Shown here: piece by piece, positions 26,901 to 40,300 of the stretch
How the letters are laid out: every line of letters starts with the position of its first letter
Position numbering within the stretch: the first letter of the stretch is position 1
Assembly: GCA_033239005.1 (NCBI GenBank)
Contig: BSQZ01000012.1
Coordinates: forward strand, 552,001 to 616,000
Length of the DNA stretch: 64,000 nucleotides
Direction: 5' to 3'
From: Lamellibrachia satsuma
Taxonomy: Eukaryota; Annelida; Polychaeta; Sabellida; Siboglinidae
Position numbers and translations under genes: made by a program
The notes under the pieces: model-generated
What the model was told of the DNA's origin: nothing
Seen by the model: only the letters and a program-made list of their open reading frames with translations
Database searches by the model: none

Positions 26901-29900
26901 CTCGGGGTCTGGCTAACAATATTCAGTTCAGTAACTTCAGTTCAGTCACTTTTTTTTGACAAACGTTACCTGATTACTTCAAGTAGCCTATGTCTTTCAG
27001 TTTGTGTGTGGTGCAGTACATATATAAGAAAGCCAATATCAGTTAAGGGTAACTTGAATTTGGGCAGTAGAGGCAGCAAAAACAGAAATGTTAAAAATGC
27101 ACAGGATGTTCATTACCTTAAGCAGCGACAGAGCTCGAAAATTCATGCTGAAAATATGACCACTTACAATGCGAGTCATTAAATGTAACTGTAATTAAAT
27201 GTAAACTGTAAGAAGTAGTTTTAATGTAATAGGTTTTTGCTGTTTATGGCAAGACAGGGCTTTTATTTAAACCAGAAAATCTTGAATCACTGAGGTATTG
27301 TGAAAGTAAATTCATGCATAGCTGTTTGTGCAGTGTGAGAGACAGACAGGCATTCTGCATGTGATAGGACCACCTTGAGTTGGTTGTAGAATTCAGTGTT
27401 GAATGCAATCCAGAAGTGAAATTTCGTTCAGTTCTTCCTATCCTCTAAACAAAGCCAGACATATTGGAATCTGTGTCCATTTGGAAATGCCTACTTAGCA
27501 TATGATTGTTTTTTTTACTACAAACTAGAAGAACTGTCTTCGTAAATGCAGTGACGCTGTCGCAGTTTTATTTAATTAATTTTGTAATATGGGATGCTTG
27601 TTTATTAAACATATTTGAACATTTACAAAAACAAATACATTTATACATAGATTTGACATTTTCAAGTGCTCTGTTACTACACTGGATGTATCTTGGCAAA
27701 TGCATTCAATGTGATATATATTCACATTAGAATGAGACGTTTTTATTACATGTTTTTCTGTTACTTTTACTTACTTCTTATTAAATTATTCTAGTCATGA
27801 GAGCTAAACATCGCATGCTGATCTTTCAGCAACACAGACTTGAAACTGATCGTGACTTGCCTTCAGAATATACAATAACACTAATTGATTGAGTTGATTA
27901 AGTTTATTTTTGCAGACTTTATTATCAATCATCTTTGCATGTGGCAGGAGGAAATTGAAAAATTGTATGATTCTGTATTCTAAATGAATGGTGGTGTTTT
28001 TATTGATATATATTCTTGCAGTCTGATTAACCAACTCAGTTTCCATTGCATATATAAATTAATTCCACTTTGGGCTTTCATGACTATCCAAGGGAATATT
28101 AACTAAATTACTTTGCTTTAACGATGGTTTTAAATATACAGGATGTATACGCATCAAGACTGAATTACTATAGTTAGTTTTCTGTTGTGTTGTGTTCTTC
28201 TCTAATATGTTAATTGAACAGTGAAATCTGTGAGAACTCGACTTAAGAAATATGCCCCTAGTGGTCATAAATCTGTGACTACAGGTTTTACTGCACAATT
28301 AATATGATAAAATATATTATGATGCATGCACATTAATATTATGACTTAGGGAATTGCAAATAATGGGCATGTTGTAATCTTTTTGTTACTCACATTTTTA
28401 TGACTTTATACAAGAAAACATTTGAATTTTTTTTACTAAAGTTATTCTTGTGTAGTTTTGTTAAGAATATACGATTGTCTTTGAGCCTTTCAGTAAAGAT
28501 TTAAAAAAATAAACTGCATAATAATTAGCCGTAATTAGTGCTGTTTTTGTGCTGTTTGTAACTTATGCAATCCGCAAAAATATGATTTTCATAAAAGTTA
28601 TAAAAAACTAAATTTTTGAAGAATAGAGAAAGACAAATTTGGTCATATCCAAGCACCAGTCGCCCATTTTTAACGGAACGTAGTTGGTAATGACACCTAT
28701 AGGTAGCACCACTACTGTCGCTAGCCGAACTCTTTTAGAACGTTGCTCGTTGCGTGCCACATGTTAGCAAGCGTGTTGTGTGTGTTTCCTGCTCGTCTGC
28801 GTGCGTGCGTGCATTCGTGCGTGCATTCGTGCGTGCTCGCTGCGTCGTCGCTTCAGTATCGTGCACGCGCTGAGCAGCTTCAACCTCTACGAGGACGCTA
28901 TCCACGAACCTCTTGAAGAGTTCGATGACCTCTCTGACGCCATTTCTGACCCAACCACACAGTAAGTGATGTGCTTCCTTGCTCGACGAAAGCTGCATTA
29001 ATCAAATGCTTCTCCACAAGAAATTGTCACAAATTGTCCAGTTACACGCATTGTCGGGCAAATTTGGCTGCTTTGTTCGATACGGTGGTTTGACGAATCC
29101 TTTCAAAGGGCGTATTGTCTGATACAGTGTTTTGATGAAGCCTTTAGAAGGATGTATTGTGCGATACGGTGGTTTGACGAATCCTTTCGAAGGGCGTATT
29201 GTCTGATACAGTGTTTTGATGAAGCCTTTAGAAGGATGTATTGTGCGATACGGTGGTTTGACATTTAGAAGGACTTGTTGCATAAAGGTTTTTACTGAAT
29301 TAAATGTTATTCGCACGTCTCGTTTTTTAATCTTTTTTTTATAAATCACGCCATCTAGTGTCAACTACATGACCCCAGCACATTTGTGCAAATTTGTTAT
29401 TTAGTTTTTGATGAAATCATTGGACAGATGAATCAATTACTTTCAACTGAGCCCAGTAGAAATTTTGTGAAAAATTGCAGCTGTGGCTATTTTTTGTAAG
29501 TTATGCAAGCGACAATCAAAGTCAATTCTTTCGAAAATTAACAAAAGTGCCCTCTTTTATTCAACTGATGTGCATATTACTTTGACTATTCACATGCTAG
29601 AACACGAACTTGATTCTTGGTGTGCTAAATCAGTTGATGAAGGAGTTAACTTGGTTTTATAAGGACATTTTTATGAAGGAAAACATACGCTTTCCGTTAT
29701 TTCGGTATTTTGCCCCAATGTCTCCGTTGGACATCGTTCGTGGAAGCTTAGTCTTGCTTGTGTTCTGCTTTCTGTTCAGTTTCAATGCTAAATTTATTTG
29801 TTATTTGTATTATTAGAAGTATATAATACATTATTAAGCCTGGCACTGGCATGTAGTTTAATCTGACCCATGTTAGGACACGTGCCTCCACCACTAGGGG

Positions 29901-32900
29901 GAGTGTGCGCAGTCAGAAAAAGTCTTAAATTGGGTCTTGCATTTTTAAAGCCTTGTATAGGTCTTAAAATGGGAAAAAGAAAAGTCTAAAAAAGGTTTAA
30001 ATTTTATTTCACCAAACTAGGCTTAAGCCCACGGCTATGATTTGACATCAGTTGAATGGACTGCGTATCACTGTGATTCGCTGAGCAATAACCTTTAGTC
30101 AAATGATACAGTTTGATCGCATAATAACAAATGGTCCATACAGGGAGGTTGAATGACAATTTTATGCTATTTTATTGAATTTGTGATGGAAAAGATTTTT
30201 TAAGTATTGTCTTTAAAAAGGTCGTAAAAGGCCTGAAATCTCACCGGCCCAAAGCTGCAGACAATGTGGACAGTAGACAGATCAGTTATTAGTCTAGTCT
30301 TTTGTCATTTCTTACATTTCTGTTCCCCTGTGACTACTCATAGCATGGTGTTGTATTACTGATAATGACAACCGTAGTAGCTGTATTGTTTATCAGTAAC
30401 CTGCATGTTGTTGTTGAACATTTAACATCAGCCTGCAAGTACATCGACCCAGAAACATCAGCCTGCAAGTACGCCAACCCAGAAACGTTCGCAGTCAACT
30501 TTTGTTAACTGAAAGTGAATTCTCTATAGAAAACAAAAAACCGTAAATGTGTACATGTAATAAATGCCTCGTTGTTTGTCCACCATTCTCTTGAGTTAGT
30601 GGTAGTGCTGTTATCACCTGGTGCGTCCACCCAAACGAAATGTGGAACTGAATTTTGTCTTCAGGGGTAAATGTGCAAACAGGGGTGCATTTGATGAACA
30701 AAGGATTATTTATTCAGTACAAAATATTTTAGGCGAGCCACTGCTCTTTCTTCCTACCACTTGTTCAAATCAATCATCAAAGGCACAATTTATCATGCGT
30801 GCTAATTGCAAGAATCACTTGCTCCTGAATTCATATTGGAGTGGCAGGTGGCTCCCTCTGGTGGCTAAATACACACCCATTTGTTTGAAAGAATGTCATT
30901 CTCTGAATTAGCATTTACGTCCCCCAGAAATTTGTTGAATTGATTAATTATGCCTGTCATGACCATGACAGCGGACGCGTTATGGTCACGTGCATTTCGT
31001 GTAAGTATCAATTGAATTGGTGGCCATCAGATTGAATTGGTGGACATCAGATTGAATGGTGGCCATCAGGTAAAAAAAAACTAGTCTACAGATTTTTTTC
31101 AGGAGTGAAGCGCTGGTTGTTGGTGGGTTGAGTTGAGCGGTGGGTGAACTCGGCAGGTTGGGTGGGTGAACTCGGGGCCAGTTGGGTGGGTGAACTCGGG
31201 GCAGGTTGGGTGGGCAAACTCGACAGGTTGGGTGGGTGAACTTGGCAGGTTGAGTAGGTGAACTGAGGGCCAGTTGGGTGGGTGAACTCACGGCAGCTTG
31301 GATGGGTGAACTCAGGGCTTTGGGGTGGGTGAACCAGGGCAGGTTGTGAAGCCATATAGGTGTGTCTATGTGTAATGTAATGTTACACAGTGGGTAGCTT
31401 CTAGGTCCTGTCTGACTGCAACTGTCAGACTAGATATGGCAGTCCGAAGTGGTGCAGCTGATAGTTTTTGGGCCACACTTGGAGGTCCACTAAGTGGTTA
31501 GTTGACACTGACCAACTGAGGCTGCCTGGCCTGTTGAGGTAGAACTACCAAGACTGACTCAATGATACTGATCTACTGAGGCAGAATAAGGCAGAACTAA
31601 TACTGACTCGGTGAGGCTGAACTATCAAGATTAACTCAATGAGACTGACTCGGTGAGACTGAACTACCAAGACTGACACAGTGAGACTGACTCAGTGAGA
31701 CAGAACTACCAAGACTGACTCAATGATACTGATCTATTGAGGCAGGATAAGGCAGAACTAATACTGACTCGGTGAGGCTGAACTATCAAGATTAACTCAA
31801 TGAGACTGACTCAGTGAGACTGAACTACCAAGACTGACACAGTGAGACTGACTCAGTGAGACAGAACTACCAAGACTGACTCAATGATACTGATCTACTG
31901 AGGCAGAATAAGGCAGAACTAATACTGACTCGGTGAGGCTGAACTATCAAGATTAACTCAATGAGACTGACTCAGTGAGACTGAACTACCAAGACTGACA
32001 CAGTGAGACTGACTCAGTGAGACAGAACTACCAAGACTGACTCAATGATACTGATCTATTGAGGCAGGATAAGGCAGAACTAATACTGACTCGGTGAGGC
32101 TGAACTATCAAGATTAACTCAATGAGACTGAACTACCAAGACTGACACAGTGAGACTGACTCAGTGAGACAGAACTACCAAGACTGACTCAATGAGACTG
32201 AGCTACTGAGACTGGACTACCAAAACTGACCTGTTTAGACTAGCCCACTGTCTACCAATGTTTGCCTAAGACGGTCAGTTGTATCTTCTGTAGGGTGTCT
32301 GTGAGTCGACGCACATTTAGTCCTGGTAACGTGAACGTGCACGCGTGGTTCGCCGCTACACCACAACTCACAAAATGCATCTGGTCAATGGCTGTGAGCC
32401 AACATCAGTTCTACCTCGACCGCAAACAGAGCAAGGTAGGGGGCAGCACCGTGGGTCTAGCCATGTCTGAAAAAATTTGATAAAAGATCAAACTTGATTA
32501 TTATGTTGTCCTATCAGGAAGTTTTGCATGGCAAAACAAATATTTTTATATAATCTTGAATTTACTTGTAATCCAGGGTGACACTATAATCGCAACGATT
32601 TGGAAGTAAGGGGCCTGAAATGTTTAATATATAGATGTATTGAGTCATCATTTATCATATTAATATTAAACATAATTACCTCTCAAGAAACTTAGTGTTC
32701 GGTCTGTATATTTCAACTGCATCTCGCAGTCTTCTTCAGCAGACTGTGGGATGCAGTTGAAATATATAGATCGAACCCTAAGTTTCTTGAGAGGTAATTA
32801 TGTTTAATATTAATAACCAAGAAACGATCACTTATCATATTTGCTTAAATTTAACAATGCAATCATAATATTATTATAGTGAAAGTGAATCGTGAATAAT

Positions 32901-34272
32901 TTTATGTTGTTAATTAATTTATTTTAGGCTCTGGCCATTTTTTACATTTTATAAATCTTATAATTTGCAGTTATCTGCTTTCAAAATAATTTATGTTTTT
33001 GTTGCAGTCTCAGATTCCACAGATGCGGAGTATGACGGACATCGCCACTGAGCTCTGCCGGAGCACATCGTCATTACAGAACTCAGCAACCTCTGGGGGC
33101 AGCGGTGGAATCAGTCGAAGCAACAGCTGCCACAGCCTGTCGGTGTCTCTATCGACACACAACTCGAAGGCAGAGTGTGAGTGGGGAATCTGAAATTTTT
33201 TCTCGTTTTTGCACAGAATATGCTATTGTAGTAAGTTACCATCTCAAAACATTGATGTTTGATATTTAACAATGTTGGTTTCACTGGTGTTAGTAATTAT
33301 TTACTAAAACATCATATAGCAATGTATTTTTCTAAAAACACTGCTTATTTCCCAGTCACAGTTAAGTAGAAAAAGTAAATCCAATTTCACGTGAGGATAA
33401 ATGACACTTGTTTTGCATAGTGTAATATCCACGTTCAGAGGTGGCCCCCTACCTCATGACTAAATGATCATTTGATATCGGTTTGCTCGTACAAGATGTG
33501 TGTGCATGTGCCCGTGTGTGTGAATGAAGTGGCAAAATGATGAAAGAAATGCTCTGTTGTTGTGAACAAAGTTTATTATCAGTTAGCAGAAATTAGAATT
33601 AGCATTAAAGTTTATGGTCGTTTTTCATTAGCCAAGTTTAAATTCTATGAGAAAACATAATTACTATTAAATTCTTTTGGGTAGTAGAACTATAAATTGC
33701 TTTGATTACGCCATCGTTTCTATGTACATTTATTTGAATTTGAGTTTCGTATGATTTGATTGGTGCCCTCTAGTGACAGTGGATGACATTGAGGCGTCGC
33801 GTGCGGCACACAGAGACATGTTTGCGGCTCTGAAGGCGAGACGGGACCTCTTGGAAGAAAGCGTCCGGAAGAAGACAGAGGAACTGAAAGCACTATGTAT
33901 AAAGGAAGGCGTAAGTCTCAGTAATATTGTCAGAATAAATAAATTTTTTTGTAGGGATGGACGTCTGAGATGATTTTTATTCTGTGAAATATTTTCTTAG
34001 GGATGGGAATTATTGATGACTTTTTATTTCTTTAAATAAAATATATTTGTAAATTGTTCCAACATTTGGTTAAGGGCCATGGTAAGTAGTGTCTGTATCA
34101 TGAGTATGCTCAGACAAATATTATATTGTTTTCTGCATTTAAATGATATTCTTAGAATGGTTATCTGGTGGCATTAAACATTATGGACTGTTTGTTCTGT
34201 AATAAACTCCCAAAATACAAAAGGTTCTCTTTAGTGAATTTTTTTAAAATTGTATTATTTAAATTATATATA

Positions 34273-34325
<53 letters not shown>

Positions 34326-37300
34326 GTTGATAGGAATAGGCAGTGTGTTACTTGTTTATACTTTATTTATTATGCTAACATTTATAAAAATAGGCAGATC
34401 AGTTATTTCTTAAGTGTAGTTTTGTCATAGTGAACAAGGCAACCATTGTGTATTCTATTAATCAGAGATATGTAAAACATTAACTTCTACTTTATCTTGT
34501 AGGAGCTGACGGGGAAACTACCCAAGGACATACCCCTAGCACCTGGGGAACCTATACCTCAGGTCAGAAAGAGGGTGCGCACAGGATTCACCCTCTCACC
34601 CCAAATCATCAACAATCATGCATCCGATGTAAGTACACCTTGAACAAACGTCAGCATTTCTTGTGAAGCTAGGATATGTTGTAAAATAAAACTAGGTTCA
34701 CACTGGCATTTTTGCAATTCTACATAATTTTATTCACTTGTTTATAATATTTTATTTTATGAATATCAATGAAATTCTTTGCAGTTATTAAATGTTGCAC
34801 AGAGAAGCCGAAGCCATAAATATTTTAATTAAATTTATGCAAACATTATGCACCTATCTTTTTCTAAATAATTGTTGCTCCCTCTGCAGAACGAGGCGAA
34901 TCTATCGAAGTTGGAGCTGGAGTTTGACGTGCAGGACAAGATTGTGAAGGCAGCGCATCAATTGGCACAGGACAAGACCGTTGCCAAGAGTGTGCGCAAG
35001 AAACGAAAACAATCGTATCATCGCGCCGTCCAGAAGGTACACAAATAGTCCCGGTTTACATGATGCTTCTTACATTGCTAGTGTTTGGCTTGATTCCGAT
35101 TAATATTCAATTACAGTTGTAATCATGTTTAAACAATTTGTAATCTGTTCATTTGTCAAAGGAATGTTTGGGGGACAGTGTGTGGGGAAAAGCCTAGTTA
35201 AAAATGTAGGTTTTTAGGTAAAAAAAAATTGTTTTAACGTTAGAATTTAGATTTTTAGGATAAAAATGTAGGGTTGTTGATTAAATATTTTGTTTTTCAA
35301 GGTTTAATATGTAGGTTTTTAGCTGATGATGGAAACCCATTACTGGTAAGTAAAACTGAACATTTTATTAGATTCCACATTTTCTTGTTTACGTCTGTCA
35401 TTTAAGAAAGTTGTTTTGGCTTTCCACTTCCTAGTTGAAGGATCTGGAGAAGACGTTAAATGACTATCGTAGATTCGCAGGCAAGACACCAGTGACAATC
35501 CGCGGCTCAGTCGAAGGTGAGTTGGTAAAGAAACGAAGATCTTACATCATCATATTTTGTACTGATCCTTTCTATTCCAGTTGCTTTGTTTTTCACATTG
35601 TGCCCATTGAAAACTCTTAAATGTTAAGCAGTTTAATAAGTAGTTTTCAGTAGCTGTGCTCATATCTGATCTGGAGTAAACAAAAGTTCAGTTTAGTGAA
35701 TGAACTTTGGTGGTCCAACACAACTTTGGTGGTCCAACACAACTTTGGTGGTCCAACACAGCTTTGGTGGTCCAACACAACTTTGGTGGTCCAACACAAC
35801 TTTGGTGGTCCAACACAAATTCTATGGAAAAAACTTCAGTTTCTTTAGAGTGTTGCAAACCCGATTCCAGAGCGGGAGTGAAGGAGTCTGTTAAACTCAT
35901 GGCTTTGGACGAACAAATTTGTATTTGTAGTCGCTTTTCGTCAGCACTTTAGCACGATTGATTTCATATTCGGATTCACGGAGAGGGGTAGTACAAAGAC
36001 GCTTTCCACAACACTGCCTCGCTTTGGTCACATAATCTTCATAATGCCTACAGATATATAATAAAAAATATGCCCTGGCAAGAATCATTAGCAATATGGT
36101 GAGGAGAAAGTGGTCTTCAGGGTCAGAAAAAAAGAAAAATTGCACTGTGTTTTGTGTGTGCAATGTGCATTGCGTATAGTTCACGAGTGTGTGTGTGTGC
36201 GAGCGTGCATGCGTGCGTGTGTGTGGCTTGGTACAGGTGATGGTGAACGCAAATGAGGTCTTTCACGTGGTGCTTGTAGATTTGAGCGATGATAGTCGAG
36301 ATTATTTGGAAGAGGCTGGTAGGTATCTGGATGTGCATGCCCAATAGGGCTAGGTGGCAGCACCTGCTCTTGCGTAACCGCAGTAACCAGCTTTGCATGC
36401 TTGCGCTATCAGTTCTGGCTCCCAGTAGAAATAGAGCGCTTAGATGTAACAATGTTTTGTTTGGAAAATGAACTCGCCCATTGAAATATATAAATAAGTG
36501 AAAAACATCACACAGTTTCATTTAATAATATATTTTGTAATAAGTATATCACCAAATTTGAAAAAAAGATTTATATTCCAATGTGGAGTTCATCAATCTA
36601 TTTCTTGCTAACCGCCGTCAGTTTAACCAAAGCCTGTCACTGTGAACTGGTTTCTTGAAACGAAACGATACTAGATCTATTAACCATACCAATTCTATAC
36701 TTTGGTGTGCATTTAGTTAGTTAGTCATTAAAATATATAGTACTGTGTAAAAAGGGCGTTATAGTTAATATGTTTTAATTATGTTTATTGTTTATCGCTG
36801 AACTTACATTAATTAGTAGTAGTAGTAGCAGTAGTAGATATTTCTGGCACATGATGACTGTCCGTTAATAAGTCTTCCATTCTAATTACTCCCATCTGTT
36901 AACATATTTTGCAGTGACTGGTGTATTAGATATAGATCTCGTGTCAGCCTGACCAGATCTCGTGTTTGCCTGACCAGATCTCGTGTCTGCCTGACTAGAT
37001 CTCGTGTCAGCCTGACCAGATCTCGTGTCTGCCTGATCATATATCGTGTCTGCCTGACCAGATCTCGTGTCAGCCTGACCAGATCTTGTGTCAGCCTGAC
37101 CAGATCGTGTTTCAGCCTGACCAGATTTCGTGCCAGCCTGACCAGATATCTTGTCAGCCTGACCAGATATCTTGTGTCTGCTTGACCAGATCTTGTGTCT
37201 GACTGACCAGATCTAGTGTTTGTCTGACAAAATCTTTTTTCTGCGAGACAAGATTTTGAGTCTGTCTGAACAGATCTAGTGTCAATCTGATCAAATCTTG

Positions 37301-40300
37301 TGTCAGTCTGATAGGTTTTCCAGAATTTTACCAGCAAATTTTCCCCGCCTGTTATGGCTTTATTTGTCTCCCTGCTACTCTCCCTCTCCCTGTCATATCC
37401 TGCTGCATTTTGTTGCTGTTGGATTAAATTGACATATACAATACAACACGCATGCTCAACATTGTGTGCAACCTTCTTCTGAGGTTCACAGTGTACGACA
37501 CATTTCAGTATTGCTATTATTTGTTATTTATACATTACGTACAGATGATGTGTTTCATAAGAGCGAATGTATCTGATAACTAGCACTTCGTTGTAAATTA
37601 AATTAGACCAGTAATATATATAAACTTGATTGATCATTGTGCAAGTTGCTTGCATGCCAGTCGAAATGGACCACAGTTAAAATTATAAATACACTTGAAT
37701 GCTGTCATCTGTCATTATATTAGACTAATACAGTTATTCTCAGCCTGTTATTTTGCAGCGCTTAACATACTTCAAAGAATGTCTTTGTTTATGCAGTATA
37801 CAGTGAACTGACAAATTACCGTTACGCTTACTTCCAGTGAAACAACTTTCAGTATTTCTGAGACTACATTTGGTTTTGCCTCTTTCCAGATCCGCTCTGT
37901 CTCTCGCCTGTCAACTCACCTGCGATGCAACATCACCTGCAGGAACACTGTCACTATGGCAACCAGGATGAGGCTCAGGTTAAGATCATCGCTTCGCCTA
38001 AAGTAAATGTTGCTGCTTTGTGGCGGGGAGTTTTGTTCGCTGCACGCTTTCCACGAATCACTTTGATGCTCGTGTACACGTGTTTCTGCACAGTTGTGGT
38101 TTAGTGATTGTTTTCGTTTTTATTTATTGCTTATTTTGGTTTCACGGTTTTCATTGTGAATGGTTATGCTGGCTAATCAGGCCCCTGTTTGTACTGAGAA
38201 TTATCCTGTTTTCTGAACTAGACTAAGGCTAGTGTAAACACTAATTAAATACAAATTGATGACATTATGGAGAGATGCAATTTTTTATACAATGTTGATA
38301 CAATTACCAAGCTCTGGCACAGAATGTCATATTCCTGTTGCTTTGCACTGATTTTGTATTCATGCATGCATGTCCAAGTGTGTATTTATGCATGCAGACA
38401 TCATTTTAATTTAACTACACATTATCTCTTGTAACAGATTTGGTGTTGCTTTTTAGCTCAGCGAAACTTGTTTAGACTGATAATGGTTCATTAATAAACA
38501 ACTTGTTTAGACTGATAATGGTTCATTAATAAACAACTTGTTTAGACTGATAATGGTTCATTAATAAACAACTTGTTTAGACTGATAATGGTTCATTAAT
38601 AAACAACTTGTTTAGACTGATAATGGTTCATTAATAAACAACTTGTTTAGACTGATAATGGTTCATTAATAAACAACTTGTTTAGACTGATAATGGTTCA
38701 TTAATAAACAACTTGTTTAGACTGATAATGGTTTATTAATAAACAACATGCAGAGTCTTAGAAACTCTTGATTTCGATCTTTAAAAGTTCTTCATAATGG
38801 GACGGAAGTCTTAAAAGAACTTAAATATGATTTCATTAAATTAGGCTCTATGCTATAATTTGACGTAAGCGGAGTGGACAAATCTACTAACGTTTGAAAA
38901 CAATTTCATTGTTATTATATATTGAATTTACATTGAATCAAAGTATTCGTCTTAAAAATGTCTTAAATTTGATATGCCCAAAGCCACACCACACCCTGAA
39001 TATGTTGAGTGAGAAAACATCACAAAAGCCTGAAACCTCTTGTAGCTTTTTTCATTATTTCATTATAGATAAGTTGTCTGTTACTTCGATTTACCTGCTG
39101 TAGCAGGTTTCATTGTGGCAAGAAATAAATACGATTGCTTTGTTCTTGTCAGGTCGAGGTCGTTGAGATGCAACAAGTTGGGTCGCCGCACTATAACCAC
39201 TTGACACCCCCCCAGGGATCAATGCCCCACCCCGGGTCACCATGCATGCATCACTCGAAGTCGGCTGTAATGTCACGTGGCTCCACGCCAAGTCCCGGTC
39301 AGACACGGTGAGTAACGGCCCCACTAGGTGGCAGCATCGTACTGATGTCTTGGTTGCCTGTTGTGTTTCTGTCGCGTTCTGTTCTGATATGTCATATCAA
39401 AAGTCAATTCCGTTTCTTTTCTGGACTTGTTGAGGCATGCCGTTTTGTACAGATTACCAATATTTATATTGAATATCAGTAATCCGGACTCGAGTGATTT
39501 TGTTAGGAATATAATCATGTTCTGTGTTTATGTAGACTTGTTCCAATTTGCCGAAAAATTTTCTGGTTTTTGTCACAAAAGTTTGAAATCAAGTAACACA
39601 CTTATAGCAGTTGAAGTACGAATATTTTTGAAGTTTTGATGTTTGTATCGAAAGTAAGCAGAAAGCTAGTAAGATTTCTGACGAAACCGTGCAGATTACA
39701 TTAGATGAAGGTCGATGGCGACACTTGATTGGAATTGGAACGTTGTAGGCTGATTAACCAGTTAACAATTTTTTACACATTTATGCAGATTTCTGGTCAA
39801 AAATACTGATTTCATCCAACACAAAACGGCATGTCTAATCTGAATGTTGTTAATAACAAGTTATTTGTGTTTACCTCTAAAGTGATCTGTCACAAGAAGG
39901 AGTGGGCACAAACATTTATCCTAATCATCCTTGTGAACCAGTGATATTGTTCTCACCCCCGAGGGATCCCCCCGAACAAACATGGAATTAAACTTTGTTG
40001 CAGTTGCTGTATCAACCAAAGGGATGTGTTGCAAATATTTCTCTCAGCTACATCCATTTGTCAAACTAACTCACTTTGAATTTTTTTTATTGCAATTTTT
40101 TTAAGTATCTGTCATTTATTAAAGTAAATATGTTTTAACTCAGATACTTTAAAAGAGTACACATTAGATGGCAACTTGTGAAGTGTTGGTTATTTGACAA
40201 AATGTTAGATTATATTATTCTCAGAGGCATAAGGGGCCACGCTGACGAATGATATGAAATACTAATATTATGTGGAGTATCAACTGGGGGTGGGGGGAGG

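Larger units (their letters stand above)
28962..32293 (+). other. Intron with many tandem arrays
   Basis: A 3.3-kb intron. In order it holds the 84-bp array at 29079, a dispersed-repeat copy at 29915-30260, a 30-bp doublet at 30424, 20-bp units at 31011, G-rich units at 31128 and the 161-bp higher-order array at 31541, which ends about 60 bp before the next exon. Confidence 0.75.
35517..37889 (+). other. Intron with 19-bp and 21-bp arrays and a possible antisense exon
   Basis: A 2.4-kb intron. It contains the 19-bp array (35703-35816), a coding-like minus-strand segment (35897-36047), a GT/GC-rich microsatellite at 36186-36225, a TAG triplet run at 36817-36840 and the 21-bp array (36935-37312). 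Confidence 0.75.
37979..39152 (+). other. Intron with 35-bp array and dispersed repeat
   Basis: A 1.2-kb intron. It contains eight 35-bp units (38466-38745) followed by a member of the GTCTTAAA dispersed family (38755-38990). Confidence 0.75.

Noticed and set aside
36180..36440. Possible exon pair: plus-strand VMVNANEVFHVVLVDLSDD and minus-strand Pro-rich frame with HPDTYQPLPNNLDYHRSN
   Set aside because: The segment is open in three or more frames, the plus frame is in the wrong phase for the FRMD4 gene (a stop follows at once in phase), and the minus frame lacks a good donor.
36882..37337. 151-codon minus-strand frame of Arg/Leu/Asp repeats
   Set aside because: Shadow of a 21-bp minisatellite, period seven codons.
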